Source: an uncultured Lachnospiraceae bacterium (GTDB lineage Bacteria > Bacillota > Clostridia > Lachnospirales > Lachnospiraceae). Taken from it: a stretch of DNA of 64,000 nucleotides. The notes under the pieces were generated by a model. The model saw only the letters and a list, made by a program, of their open reading frames with translations. It was not told the origin of the DNA and ran no database searches. Below, in pieces: positions 36,901-45,947 of this stretch. The translations under genes and the position numbers were made by a program. The stretch covers positions 1 through 64,000 of the forward strand of contig CAMNSZ010000010.1 of the NCBI GenBank assembly GCA_946557105.1, in the 5' to 3' direction. Each line of letters opens with the position of its first letter. Position 1 is the stretch's first letter.

Positions 36901-37476
36901 GTGACCATAGAAGATATTGTACAGGAAGAGGATATGCTGCGGTATTATCTGCGCTTGCAGGTTTCCCGACAGGAAATCAGACCAATCAGGATGAGTGAGG
37001 AGGCATGCCTGTTTGATTATATGTATTCTTTTGATGCCCATCCCAATAATCCTACCAGCATAAAATTTGACACACTGCCTAAAAAGGTTTATAAGCCGGA
37101 CAGTCGGTTCCCGAATCTGCTGCTGCCCTGCTTTCCGGGAACCTATCGCAGGGGCAGGAATATGGAGTCGGATTTGGATTACTGCATAAAAAGCTATATT
37201 TTATCTCCCATTGACAGAGACGATGCGGTTAAGCTGGGGCGAAGCATAGAAAAAGGAGAGGATGTATGGAACGATTTTAGGGAAAGCGTTATGCAAAGCG
37301 AACAAATGGAGAAATGCGTGGAATATATCCTTAAAAAGAGATTTGCATGCTGTGATGACAGGGAAAAGAAAAAGGAGCAGATAAAAACAGAGTATGAAGC
37401 ATTTTTGGAGCAGTTCTACAGATTGTTGGCTGAAAACGGGGATTTGGTGATGAATCAATTGGAGGAGAAGGAATAA
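33931..37476 (+). CDS. Giant HD-domain / Hsp90-like ATPase protein
   Basis: 1181 residues. The N-terminal HD-type region (about 50-250) has FVNYSLHDGSHS (His61/His65) and IYSHDYGMS (HD at 100-101). A GHKL/Hsp90-type ATPase follows: REMVQNAVDASL (N box, about 427), VVKDKGIGITREDV (G1, about 501), SGIFGIGLQSVF (G2, about 542). The rest (600-1181) is unassigned; a charged, repetitive stretch lies near 935-990. HD plus Hsp90-like ATPase proteins are known from predicted NTP-dependent conflict systems. The DUF4231 gene upstream is the likely effector partner. Function not demonstrated. Confidence 0.75.
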   Translation: MAMQERIYGYNMPLTLEKHFENLAQSYPTVRELYSLWLLLRKRIEEELTHSTGIFVNYSLHDGSHSRSIIQAVERFLGEERICRLSATDTFMLLVCIYSHDYGMSQTFNKIYDILGSREFKAFLVQKEKSGQWMEKEDEQAVHNLLLYLNQEKPNLPLKEIYYSIMLVVQLYLRPSHWNGVADVKGDFEGLFQGHLKKRFIHGMEGIVEICMSHGRAIEDIFKLSYRADGMVGDEYHPRFVAAMLRLGDSLDLDNGRFPMWFVREVAQNRDIIPKLSVLHFRKHEAVSHLLITPETIEITAHCYSERYREGNFKYGPDAGAEENEIEKHKRELWEEQARRESYEVAALVYEWTECLVEEQHEMALNWSEIAQPDLGHAPAKPVIHIYVDNNEYIAENKPLQMKMPQETAMRLLEGTSIYDDKYVGIREMVQNAVDASLLQLWSDFLHNRYSSYGLLKNQVRKGFDLWDMQQKKQASIFENYDITVEVIEDRQRKKVIVVVKDKGIGITREDVRCIADIGSSKENNERIRELTKDMPAWLKPSGIFGIGLQSVFQMTDCIEFYTRQHNAPELHILLHSYGRNRGKIEIRELSQTIDEPYYDNAIPGTNVKIAIAPHILQSRRSAGSEQDFKYYDPEFDTGDGLHMLFVRVCQACIDKISESRYDYFNVNYKAVVIDENGEKQSEDGKCLRSSYICPNNFKKGFFGQHLQSFPKDITGPYVFIENMAYYWDRETCRGYLLTVRPCKIKEKEGKNLLFLPPKVPNIYTISYKFNKISDVEVIYDRHNRSGRLYAGFLNMEVLILDDKPMNYMNIDRNRLRENAIDEEELLEVREEILRRWCEYFCEAEAKKQAKISGKTGENTNKRFDNMEGTLISLILLFYRNVPAELFGEFVGYYREKVDSWRLFLEKDEMPVTELWKPDNLFRTQLPLTVAAGQGMRKEDVQQEGMRAEEELKESICYERSPQAGKDVQREESRALPLDIENLRRLPHRLVTIEDIVQEEDMLRYYLRLQVSRQEIRPIRMSEEACLFDYMYSFDAHPNNPTSIKFDTLPKKVYKPDSRFPNLLLPCFPGTYRRGRNMESDLDYCIKSYILSPIDRDDAVKLGRSIEKGEDVWNDFRESVMQSEQMEKCVEYILKKRFACCDDREKKKEQIKTEYEAFLEQFYRLLAENGDLVMNQLEEKE

Positions 37477-37617
37477 ACGCAATAGATGCCGAAAAAAGTG
37501 CGAATTATACCACATTCATATTTTTCAAGTGATATATTTGATAAGATAGTGGAAATTGTTATGCAGACAAAAAGCATAAAATTTATGACCACAATCTATG
37601 AAATGAGGTGTAAAATT

Positions 37618-39663
37618 GTGTTAAAGACAATTAAAGGACGGCTTACGGTCAGTGTGATAGGTATTGTAGTGGCAAGCATTCTTCTGACGACTGTGGGGAT
37701 TATTGCGGTTGCAGGAAAGCGCATGATTCAGGATCAGGCGCAGGCTTTGCAGTTGAACGCGGACAAATACGCGGAGGAGATTAACACGTGGATTGAAAAG
37801 GAGAAGATGCTTGCGGCTGGGGCGTCGGACAGCATATCGGCAGGCAGAAGAACGGATAAGGAATTCATTCAGCATGTGGTGGACGTTCATGCAAAAGGCA
37901 GAGAAGAGCTTTTAAACCTGTATTGCGGAACCAAAGACAGCAAATTTATCCAGTCCAACAGAAATGCAACAATACCAAAAGGCTATGATCCCGTGCAGCG
38001 CGGCTGGTATAAGCAGGCGGCGGAGGAAGGCGGCGTCATAGTGACCGACCCATATTGGGATGTGATGACAAATCAGATGTGTACTACGATTGCAGCGCCT
38101 GTTTACATAGACGGTGAGCTTGTGGGGGTCATCGGTCTGGACGTAGCTCTCGGTACGGTAACGGATCTGACGGGAAGCATCAACTATGTGGAAGGAGCGT
38201 ACGGTTTTCTAGTGGACAGTAGCGCTCAGTATGTTGCGCATAAAAATAAAGAATATGAACCTACGGAGACAACGGCTGTAGCGGTGGCGGATATAATGCC
38301 GGGCTTGAAAAAGACGTTAGAGGGAACGGATAACGAAGTTGTAAAGCTTACGGACTATGACGGCAGTGAATGCTATTTTGCAGTGGCAGGAATACAGGGC
38401 AGTAACTGGAAGCTGGGCGTTGCCGTTCCCACGGCGAATATTCTTGGCTCTCTTGTCACTATGATTACAGTGGCAGCGGTAATTGCTCTGGCGGTTATTC
38501 TGTTTGTGGCATTGTTTATGGCGGGGCTTATCGGAAGAATGCTGGCGCCCATTCAGATGTTAAAGAAGTTTGCATCAGGGGATTTTTCCGAGAATGCCGT
38601 CGGAGAGAAAGCGTCAGTAAGGGGGATAAAATCTCCAAAGGAACCAAGGGTTCCTTTGGTTCCTTTGGAATTCAAAAACGAGACGGAACAAATAAGAAAG
38701 GCGACTACAGAGGTAAGGCAGCAGATTAGGGAAATTATTCTGAACACAAAGCAGGAGGCGGGGAATATCAGCACCATTGCCGAGGGAACATCAGCGAAAA
38801 TGGCAATTTTAAATCAGGATATATCGGGTATTTCAGAGCTGGTTGACCGGGTTATGGGGCAAACTCTCAGGGCAAGAGAGCTGACGGAAAATATTAAGAG
38901 CAACGGACAGGAGCTGGGAGCCGCCATAGAGAATGTGGCAAGAAAAGCGGGAGAGGCGGCAGAACAGTCCAACAGCATTATGGAGCGTGCCGGAAAGCAG
39001 CATGAAATTTCTCAAAAGTCCGCGGATGAAGCCGTTGCGCTTTATCAGGAGACGAAAGGAGACTTGGAAAAGGCAATAAAGGACAGTCAGAGAGTACAGG
39101 AGATTGATACCTTGACAGAGGAGATACTCGCAATCAGCTCCCAAACAAACCTACTTGCCTTGAATGCGTCCATAGAGGCGGCAAGGGCCGGCGAGGCGGG
39201 GAGAGGCTTTGCAGTAGTTGCTGAAGAAATCAGGCAGTTGGCGGACAATTCAAGACAGGCGGTGGATAAGATACGTCAGGTTACGGAGGGCGTGGTTTGC
39301 AATGTTGCTTTTCTGTCCGAAAGCTCAGGAAAGCTTTTGGACTTTATGAACGGGAAGGTCATGGAGGATTATAGGGATATGACGGAGCTTGCGGAGGTAT
39401 ATCAAAAGGATGCTGCCTTCTATAGCGATATATCCGGTGATTTAGGGGCGTCTTCCGAGGAGATGAGCGCCAGCATGATTGGAATAAACGAGTCAATCCT
39501 TACAATTGCGGAGCTGGTGGGAGGAATTTCGGAATCTATGCGGAGAATGGAACAGTCGGCAGAGGATTCCAATGAAAATTCCACGGCAGTAATGAAGCAG
39601 ATGGAAGAATTATTCCGGTTAAGCGAGCTTTTGAACCGAACGGTGGCATCCTTTAGGGTATAG
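37618..39663 (+). CDS. Methyl-accepting chemotaxis protein, dCache sensor
   Basis: 681 residues from a GTG with GAGGTG 7 bases upstream; the open frame reaches back to an ATG at 37486, but those 44 residues are unlike an MCP N-terminus. TM1 at about 10-33, dCache sensor ([29 protein letters not shown] near 121-149), TM2 near 278-305, then the signalling hairpin with [29 protein letters not shown]. Between TM2 and the hairpin, where HAMP belongs, an odd [12 protein letters not shown] segment is encoded by a near-palindrome (38636-38672). Similar to the chemoreceptor at 6865 in layout. Confidence 0.9.
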   Translation: MLKTIKGRLTVSVIGIVVASILLTTVGIIAVAGKRMIQDQAQALQLNADKYAEEINTWIEKEKMLAAGASDSISAGRRTDKEFIQHVVDVHAKGREELLNLYCGTKDSKFIQSNRNATIPKGYDPVQRGWYKQAAEEGGVIVTDPYWDVMTNQMCTTIAAPVYIDGELVGVIGLDVALGTVTDLTGSINYVEGAYGFLVDSSAQYVAHKNKEYEPTETTAVAVADIMPGLKKTLEGTDNEVVKLTDYDGSECYFAVAGIQGSNWKLGVAVPTANILGSLVTMITVAAVIALAVILFVALFMAGLIGRMLAPIQMLKKFASGDFSENAVGEKASVRGIKSPKEPRVPLVPLEFKNETEQIRKATTEVRQQIREIILNTKQEAGNISTIAEGTSAKMAILNQDISGISELVDRVMGQTLRARELTENIKSNGQELGAAIENVARKAGEAAEQSNSIMERAGKQHEISQKSADEAVALYQETKGDLEKAIKDSQRVQEIDTLTEEILAISSQTNLLALNASIEAARAGEAGRGFAVVAEEIRQLADNSRQAVDKIRQVTEGVVCNVAFLSESSGKLLDFMNGKVMEDYRDMTELAEVYQKDAAFYSDISGDLGASSEEMSASMIGINESILTIAELVGGISESMRRMEQSAEDSNENSTAVMKQMEELFRLSELLNRTVASFRV

Positions 39664-39710
39664 AGAGGCTTTATGGGCGGAAAAACATTATTGGAGAGGC
39701 ATGGGAAGGT

Positions 39711-41033
39711 ATGTTAGGCGGTTCTGTATATATAGCAATGATTCGGTTTGCAATAAGTCTTATAGGGGTAATTCTGCTATTTGGTTTGATGAGCGAGCCG
39801 CGATTCGGTAAAAGGAAAACGGTATTCTGTTACGGGTGCTTTGCTTTCGTATTGATTACGGCTGCCTGCGTTTGGTATGTGCTTGACCAGAAGAGCTGCG
39901 TTAAGCTGGCGGCGTTTACAATGTATTTATGCTTTGCCGTTTTTGCCGGATTTATGAGCCGGAATAAAATTTATCTGTTGGTATATAAATTGACATTTAC
40001 ATTTTATCTTATGGCAGTGTTTCTTATCAGCGGAATCGAAGTTGCCGCTGTCTTCTTTAACAGAAACGTATGGGCGGACATTGTCACCCGCATTGTGTTG
40101 ATTCTTATAATGGCGCTTTTTATAGAGAAAAAAATTAAAAGCTCAATTCGCGGTTTCGGCAATTATGTGGAAAACGAGTTGGATAGGTTCAGCGTGACCA
40201 TTATGATAATGAGTATTCTTTTTGGAGTCGGCTTTATTCTAAATCCGGGCAGCATACAGCAGCAGACGCCCTATCGTCTTTTTCAGATTGCTATGAATTT
40301 TTTTCTGACAGGCGCCCTTCAGCTTTTGGTGTTCCGGCTCTATCTTCATATCGGTAAAGAAAAGGAATACGAGAAGGAGAACCAGCTAATGCAGATGAAC
40401 CATAGGCTGATGGAGAGACAGATGGAGCTTTTGGAGGAGTCTGTGGAGGCAGGAAGAAGAATCCGTCACGACGCCAGACACCATAACACAGTGATAGCGG
40501 AGTATGTACGCAGGGAACAGAATGAGGAGCTTTTGCAATATTTAAAAGAATACGAGAGGGAAATGGATGAGAGTATACCGGAGAAAATATGCGCCAATAT
40601 TGCAGTCAATAATATTCTTTCAGCCTATACTGCAAAAGCGCGGAAGGAACGGATAAAGGTCACGCTGGATGTGGAGCTTGGCAGAAGCCTGACCATACCT
40701 AATATTGATTTGGTGACAATATTGGCAAATGCCTATGAAAATGCCATTTATGGATGTGTGGAGGTGAAAAAGCAATCTAAGGAAAGAGAATGTTTTATTC
40801 ATTTAATGCTCAAAAGAAAGAAAAATAAATTGGTTATATCCTGCAGTAATACCTGCAGGATAGAGACGGAGCTTAAAAACGGACAGCCAAAGCCCGAGTT
40901 TACAGGAGGCATTGGGGTATTGAGTATTATTAAAACGGCAGAAAAGTTTGACGGTGAGTATGATTTCAGAAACGATAACGGAGTGTTTGTTTTCCGTTTG
41001 ATTATGAATATTCCTTCGTCAGATACATATTGA
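39711..41033 (+). CDS. AgrC-like sensor histidine kinase (GHKL)
   Basis: 440 residues. Six or so hydrophobic segments (about 5-205) form the sensor, followed by a coiled-coil linker and the kinase: RRIRHDARHHNTVI (phospho-acceptor His with the HD..H pattern of AgrC/NatK-type kinases) near 252-265, and the GHKL ATPase with ILANAYENAIYGC (N box near 340) and GIGVLSIIKTAEKF (G box). The start region has several close options (39711, 39738). It pairs with the LytTR regulator that begins 53 bases later; no agrB/agrD is adjacent, so the ligand is unknown. Confidence 0.85.
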   Translation: MLGGSVYIAMIRFAISLIGVILLFGLMSEPRFGKRKTVFCYGCFAFVLITAACVWYVLDQKSCVKLAAFTMYLCFAVFAGFMSRNKIYLLVYKLTFTFYLMAVFLISGIEVAAVFFNRNVWADIVTRIVLILIMALFIEKKIKSSIRGFGNYVENELDRFSVTIMIMSILFGVGFILNPGSIQQQTPYRLFQIAMNFFLTGALQLLVFRLYLHIGKEKEYEKENQLMQMNHRLMERQMELLEESVEAGRRIRHDARHHNTVIAEYVRREQNEELLQYLKEYEREMDESIPEKICANIAVNNILSAYTAKARKERIKVTLDVELGRSLTIPNIDLVTILANAYENAIYGCVEVKKQSKERECFIHLMLKRKKNKLVISCSNTCRIETELKNGQPKPEFTGGIGVLSIIKTAEKFDGEYDFRNDNGVFVFRLIMNIPSSDTY

Positions 41034-41086
41034 TTTTAAGCGGAAATTACATTATAATGGAGAATAAGATGAAAGGGGTGCCGTAT

Positions 41087-41827
41087 ATGTATCTGATAGC
41101 ACTCTGTGACGATGAAACGGCAGAGCTGAACAAAACAGAGCAAATGCTGTGCGTTTACGAAAAAGAACATCCCGATGCGGATATTATTATAAAACGTTTT
41201 AATAACGCAAATGAATTGCTTTTTAAGGTCAAAGAACAAGATTTTCAGCCGGATTTAATTTTGATGGATATATACATGCCGGAAAAAATGGGAATTGAAG
41301 CGGCAAAAGAATTGCGAGATATGGGAAGCACGGGCAGGATTGTTTTTCTTACCACGTCAAGGGAGCATGCTCTTGAAGCATTTGGCGTGGATGCAGCGCA
41401 ATATCTGGTGAAGCCCATATCAAAAAATATGTTATTTCCAATATTGGACAGATGCCTTGGGAGTATAGAGGAGGAGCGGAGAAAATATCTTTTGCTGCGG
41501 ACCGACGGCAGGATACGGCGTATTATGATAGGCAGCATTATATACTGCGAAGCGCAGGGGAAAACGCAATTCCTGTATCTTACGGATGGCACCCAATGTC
41601 TGCTTCGTATGACTATGGCAGAAATCTATGAGATGATTTCTCAATACCGGGAATTTGTAAGAGTGGGAATAGCCTATGTTGTGAATCTGGAGCATATAGA
41701 CAGTCTGAATGCACAGGAGCTTCATATGGATAACGGGAAAAGGATTTATTTGCCGAGGGGCTCCTACCAGCCTTTGAGGGAAAGCTATTTTAAATATTAC
41801 TGCGAAGAGGTGAGCGAGACAGTTTAA
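41087..41827 (+). CDS. LytTR-family response regulator (AgrA-like)
   Basis: 246 residues from the ATG at 41087, which follows AAGGGGTG; the open frame starts earlier at 41030 but overlaps the kinase end and lacks a site. Receiver domain: CDDETAE (acidic pocket), LILMDIYMPE (phospho-Asp, about 61), FLTTS, YLVKPIS (Lys near 113). C-terminal LytTR DNA-binding domain from about 140 (YLLLRTDGRIRRI, FVRVGIAYVVNLEHI, LPRGSYQPLRESYFKY). Works with the upstream GHKL kinase; targets unknown. Confidence 0.92.
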   Translation: MYLIALCDDETAELNKTEQMLCVYEKEHPDADIIIKRFNNANELLFKVKEQDFQPDLILMDIYMPEKMGIEAAKELRDMGSTGRIVFLTTSREHALEAFGVDAAQYLVKPISKNMLFPILDRCLGSIEEERRKYLLLRTDGRIRRIMIGSIIYCEAQGKTQFLYLTDGTQCLLRMTMAEIYEMISQYREFVRVGIAYVVNLEHIDSLNAQELHMDNGKRIYLPRGSYQPLRESYFKYYCEEVSETV

Positions 41828-41896
41828 GGGAGATAAAAATCCCCGTTCACTCCGATATGCCGGAGAGAATAAAGCAAACGCAGGCAGGAGGGTAAT

Positions 41897-42952
41897 GTGG
41901 CAAAGAGAAAGACCTTAATAAAGGAATTTGAGGAGCTGGTCCGAAGCGGAGACGAAGAGGCGATTAAAGAGGCGTTTGATAAATGTGATATCAACGCCTA
42001 TGGTGGCTATGGAAAGGGAAACGCATTGTTTTTTTTGTTGTCCTTTAACATGATGAAATGGCTTATCGATCAGGGAGCGGACATTGAATATATCAACCAG
42101 TTTCATTATACTCCGTTATTTCATCATGCGTGCCACAAATTTGCACAGGCTCAGGCGCTTAATTTGATAAGGCTTGGAGCGGATGTAAATTATATACATC
42201 CCCTGTACAAAACTACTTTACTGCATGCGGCGGTCATGTCTAAAAGTCTTGAGCTTATTCAGGAGTTAACGGAAAAGGGTCTTGATGTGAATGCACTGGA
42301 CTATCAAAACAACACGCCTCTTGAAGCTGCGTTTTATGGTGCGCGCACAAGGGATATTATAGAGCTGGAGCCCATTGCGGAGTATTTATTATCCCACGGA
42401 GTAAATCCTACGGAAAAGCTGAAGGCTTATATGAAAGCGGATGCCGAAGAAATAGAATTCAGGAGAGAAAATATCAACCCTGATTATATCGGTCAGGTGG
42501 ATAAGGCTTTGGAAGGTTTATATAAGCTCATTGACATTGAGCCGGTTCCAAGACATAAGAGCTTTGACGGAAAGTTCCAAATTGCAATAAAGGAAAAAAC
42601 GTGGCAAAGGCAGCATGCGGAGCTGTGGAAGCTTCTGGTACCGGGCTTAGGACATGCCAATACGGTTCAGGGTGAGGTTATACGAATTACGGGAAGAATC
42701 GTATATGAGATATTGGATAATGGAGCCGTTAATTGGGACAGGGATTATGAAAAAATGGCAAAAAGCCTTCAGGAATATATATCTATGGGAAAAGGGTTGG
42801 ATTGTGGGAAATATGAAGAGCTCAAAAGCATAATCCAAACGCTGCCGGATGCATGGGAGGAAAAGCTCAATCGTATGACGGAGCTTTGCGTAGAATGGGT
42901 AACATGTAATCTTGACCCGATTCCGTTGCAGGAAGTTGAGTACAGAAGATAG
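41897..42952 (+). CDS. Ankyrin-repeat protein
   Basis: 351 residues from GTG with CAGGAGGG upstream. The N-terminal half has three to four ankyrin repeats: GNALFFLLSFNMMKWLIDQGADIEYIN, TPLFHHACHKF..LIRLGADVNYI, TLLHAAVMSKSLELIQELTEKGLDVNALD and TPLEAAFYGAR. The C-terminal half (about 210-351) is an unassigned domain with HAELWKLLVPGLGHANTVQGEVIRITGRIVYEI. Proteins of this kind often act as immunity or regulatory partners near polymorphic toxins; no toxin is seen here. Cytoplasmic. Confidence 0.8.
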   Translation: MAKRKTLIKEFEELVRSGDEEAIKEAFDKCDINAYGGYGKGNALFFLLSFNMMKWLIDQGADIEYINQFHYTPLFHHACHKFAQAQALNLIRLGADVNYIHPLYKTTLLHAAVMSKSLELIQELTEKGLDVNALDYQNNTPLEAAFYGARTRDIIELEPIAEYLLSHGVNPTEKLKAYMKADAEEIEFRRENINPDYIGQVDKALEGLYKLIDIEPVPRHKSFDGKFQIAIKEKTWQRQHAELWKLLVPGLGHANTVQGEVIRITGRIVYEILDNGAVNWDRDYEKMAKSLQEYISMGKGLDCGKYEELKSIIQTLPDAWEEKLNRMTELCVEWVTCNLDPIPLQEVEYRR

Positions 42953-43007
42953 AATAATGACAATTTGAATTTGCGGGGATACGAAATGTATTTATCGCAC
43001 ATTACCA

Positions 43008-43032
43008 CAGGCTATCTGTAAAGGATAGCCTG
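43008..43032. other. Perfect 9-bp hairpin
   Basis: CAGGCTATC and GATAGCCTG flank a 7-base loop. No T run follows, so a simple terminator is doubtful. It sits between the ankyrin gene and a gene lacking a clear start. Confidence 0.5.
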
Positions 43033-43067
43033 TATAAGTATAAGCGCCTTTGCAATTTTGACATCTT

Positions 43068-44267
43068 TTGCTTCCGCTAGGGATTACCATATCCGGAATC
43101 GCAATAATTTCAGAATTGCAGGGAGTAGAAGAAAGACAGGCTGAAATAAGAAGAATACAGGCGTTTGAAGCGATAGAAAATAGAATTTACGTGAAAATGA
43201 ACGAGTGGAATAAAGGATTTGATTATGACGGAAAAGAGCTGGTTCCGATAAACGTTTTAATGAACCATGATTTTTATCATACCACGGGAGTTTTGCAAAA
43301 TTTAGAGAAGGTGGGCGATTTAGTAATAGAAGATTCCAATGAATATTACCGGTTTTATCAATTGGAGATTTTGGACGTCCGTCGCGTAAAAGCTCCGGAA
43401 TGGATATTAAAACGAATATATTTATTGAAGGGGAGACAAATGAGTACACAGCGTGGTTCGTCGGTTCGTAAAACATATACAAGTGATTCGGCATCTGATG
43501 TATGGAGTGAATATTATAAGCCATTTTATAGTAATATTGACTGGGATTTTTGGAAGATTTTTGATTATGATAACTTAATAGGGGGAGATAATGGAAAAAG
43601 AAAGTATGCCGCTGTGAGCAAAAAAAGGATTATTAACTCCCAATATGACTCTTTTGATAATTGTAAGCTTGGCGGAGAGATGGATTTTAATTTTAATTCC
43701 GACAAACAAAGCTGGCAGAAAGACAAATATGGGTATTATGAAGACATTCTTGAAAAAGATGATAAGATGAAGGAGGCTGACAAGGATAAGGCGCTTGAGA
43801 TATTAAGGCAATGCAGGAAAACACAATATACACGCTGCAACTTATCTGTAATTATTGTTACAGGTGGTCTTAACAGCTTAAAGGGAAAGCTGTCGCAGGA
43901 TAGAAGAGCATTGGACCGCTTTGATGCTTTTATCTACATATTAAGCGATTATTTTCATAAGCGAAATGCCGGAAGGGAAAAAGCCGAAGGATGTGGAGAG
44001 GATTATATGCATATCATTTTTTCTGAGGCGTGGCATTCTGCAAAAGGAAACAGAGAATGTCTGGGCGAATACTTAAATTTGTATACAGATATCAATGATT
44101 ATTTTATGAAAAATTATAATATAGATGACAACGAACTTATAAAAGCCTTGATTCATTCAGGGAAGGAACCGATTGATAGTGGGGAACGCGTTATGGAGTA
44201 TTTGAGATTGGCAAATTGGTATTGGCGGGAAAAAGAAAAACAGATAGAAAAGATTTTGGTGGAGTGA
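43068..44267 (+). CDS. Unrecognised protein, start uncertain
   Basis: Open frame of 399 codons from a TTG that has no ribosome site; the next Met is at 43194-43197 region (MNEWNKGF). The protein is hydrophilic, rich in Tyr, Trp, Asp and Lys, with one short hydrophobic stretch at the extreme N-terminus. Segments such as YNIDDNELIKALIHSG and DRFDAFIYILSDYFHKR suggest a helical C-terminal half. I recognise no family. The N-terminal portion may be missing because of a 5' truncation. Lies between ankyrin and DUF1963 genes, which hints at an immunity-like gene cluster. Confidence 0.6.
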   Translation: MLPLGITISGIAIISELQGVEERQAEIRRIQAFEAIENRIYVKMNEWNKGFDYDGKELVPINVLMNHDFYHTTGVLQNLEKVGDLVIEDSNEYYRFYQLEILDVRRVKAPEWILKRIYLLKGRQMSTQRGSSVRKTYTSDSASDVWSEYYKPFYSNIDWDFWKIFDYDNLIGGDNGKRKYAAVSKKRIINSQYDSFDNCKLGGEMDFNFNSDKQSWQKDKYGYYEDILEKDDKMKEADKDKALEILRQCRKTQYTRCNLSVIIVTGGLNSLKGKLSQDRRALDRFDAFIYILSDYFHKRNAGREKAEGCGEDYMHIIFSEAWHSAKGNRECLGEYLNLYTDINDYFMKNYNIDDNELIKALIHSGKEPIDSGERVMEYLRLANWYWREKEKQIEKILVE

Positions 44268-44314
44268 CGCCGGAATTTGAAGTATTATAAAAGAAAATGC
44301 GAGGAGGTATTTTT

Positions 44315-45181
44315 ATGGAACTAACAATGGAACAGGTAAAGGAAATAGCGGCTGCAATAAAGAAAAAAACGGCTGTGGATGCGTATTCTTTCACTATTTG
44401 TCCGGATAAAAAACCGGATATCCTTGACAGTAAGTTCGGCGGGCTGCCTTATTGGGATAAGTCGAAAGAATATCCGGTGGATTCAAACGGCAGCCCATTG
44501 ATTCTTTTGGCTCAGATTAATTTTGACAAAATCCATCCGGATGCACCGCTGCCGGAGCAGGGGATGCTGCAATTTTTTATCGGTGGGGACGATGTATTCG
44601 GGTTGGATTTTGATCACCCGAACGTTCAGGACACGTTTCGCGTTGTCTACCATGAAACGATAGACCCATCCGTCTCCAGAGAGGATATGGAAAAGCTGAA
44701 CCTTCCGGACAGCGCAAAAAAGGAATGGGGAGACAGTACCCCGGTTTACGGGGAATGGGCTGTGACTTGTGAAAAGCAGACAAGCTCTATGAATATAATA
44801 GACAAGTGTTTTGAGCAAATGTTTTTTTCCGTAGTGAAGGAGCTTTATGGATGGGAAGTGGGGGAAGCCTCTCTTTATGATGAGCTGGACGATGAAATCA
44901 TTGACGCGCTTGAAGAAGAGCTGAACGAGAACAATGACAAGCCTGATTCAAACGGCGGTCATTGGATGCTTGGATATCCCTGCTTTACCCAAGAGGATCC
45001 GCGTTTGTATGAAGAAAGATATGCGAAATATGATACGCTGCTCTTTCAGATGGATTCCGACGGCTCAGAGTGTGATTATGTTCTCTGGGGCGACGTCGGC
45101 GTCGGTAATTTCTTTATCAATCATGAGGCGTTGGAAAGGAAAGATTTTTCCGACATTCTGTACAACTGGGATTGCTGTTAG
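44315..45181 (+). CDS. DUF1963 family protein
   Basis: 288 residues from ATG with GAGGAGGT 7 bases upstream. DUF1963 (YwqG-type) marks: SKFGGLPYWDKSKEYP, LILLAQINFDKI, GMLQFFIGGDDVFGLD, and the C-terminal GGHWMLGYPCFTQEDPR and LLFQMDSD..LWGDVGVGNFFI. Family function is unsettled; members occur as likely immunity proteins in toxin loci. Cytoplasmic, acidic. Confidence 0.88.
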   Translation: MELTMEQVKEIAAAIKKKTAVDAYSFTICPDKKPDILDSKFGGLPYWDKSKEYPVDSNGSPLILLAQINFDKIHPDAPLPEQGMLQFFIGGDDVFGLDFDHPNVQDTFRVVYHETIDPSVSREDMEKLNLPDSAKKEWGDSTPVYGEWAVTCEKQTSSMNIIDKCFEQMFFSVVKELYGWEVGEASLYDELDDEIIDALEEELNENNDKPDSNGGHWMLGYPCFTQEDPRLYEERYAKYDTLLFQMDSDGSECDYVLWGDVGVGNFFINHEALERKDFSDILYNWDCC

Positions 45182-45394
45182 AAACTATTGGAAGAAACAG
45201 GAAGGCCGGCGGCGGAAGTCTGTGACGGAGGTCAGAAGTATTGCAGGAAAGAAAAGACGGCGGAGATATTTTGTTATGCAGCAGCCCATTGGCACAATAT
45301 GTATAGGAAAGTGCGCAAACGGTAAGCAGAGACCTATTTGCGGTGTCCGTGAAAGTGAATGGCACAAAGTCTGTGGAGAGGAACTTTATTAGAA

Positions 45395-45598
45395 ATGGAT
45401 TATTGTGAAGGCTGTAAAACGCAGGAATGTAGGTCTACTGAAATATATGAGTTCTTACAATATATTTCTGACGAATTTGGAAAGGATTTTCAAATATGCG
45501 AATGCCCTGATAAGGCAGGAGCAAAGTATACTTGCGATATGGTACTAATTGATAAAGCAACCGAAGAAAAGTATATGTTGAAATTGGTATTTCTTTGA
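45395..45598 (+). CDS. Small Cys-containing protein or gene fragment
   Basis: 67 codons from ATG 45395 (MDYCEGCKTQECRSTEIYEF). GAGAGGA lies upstream but about 14 bases away, so translation is uncertain. The C-terminus ICECPDKAGAKYTCDMVLIDKATEEKY reads as a real protein. The 210 bases before it look like debris of another frame. It may be the 3' end of a decayed gene; function unknown. Confidence 0.4.
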   Translation: MDYCEGCKTQECRSTEIYEFLQYISDEFGKDFQICECPDKAGAKYTCDMVLIDKATEEKYMLKLVFL

Positions 45599-45744
45599 GG
45601 GAAATAAATACTGACAATCCAAGAGGCAGTAAAGACTCCTAGATGGGTGAGAAGAAACGGCGGAAGCTTAAAAAAGGACGAATAGGGATTTTTGAACCCC
45701 TTGAAAATACGGCATAATCAAGCATTTATGGAGGTTTTAGCGAC

Positions 45745-45874
45745 ATGATTAAGATATTTTTCGCATGCCAGACAGTATCTTGAAGGGTTCCGGGAGAGTC
45801 TGTAAAATCAATGCTTTTACGGTGGGGGAAGGTGTTTACTACACTACTGCGCTATTTTTGAAAGAGCCTTAAAA
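45745..45874 (+). pseudogene. Degenerate copy of a small phosphatase-like ORF
   Basis: ATG 45745 with GGAGGT upstream opens MIKIFFACQTVS and stops. Read past the stop it follows the intact ORF at 58419-58550 base for base (TGTAAAATCAATG and TTTTTGAAAGAGCCTT shared), about 70% by eye. The intact copy begins like a low-molecular-weight tyrosine phosphatase. Confidence 0.55.
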
Positions 45875-45911
45875 TGACATAGATATTTCTTCCCCATAAA
45901 TTGTTTATATA

Positions 45912-45940
45912 TTGAATAACCTTAAAACTTGTTGTATTAT
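45912..45940 (+). promoter_or_regulatory. Promoter ahead of the tRNA-like element
   Basis: TTGAAT (45912-45917), 17 bases, TATTAT (45935-45940). Expected start near 45947, one base before the tRNA-like 5' acceptor strand. Confidence 0.6.
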
Positions 45941-45947
45941 ATTAATC

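Noticed and set aside
44934..45392. 152-codon frame overlapping the DUF1963 gene
   Set aside because: Two thirds of it is a shadow of DUF1963 in another frame; the remainder is Arg/Lys-rich debris.
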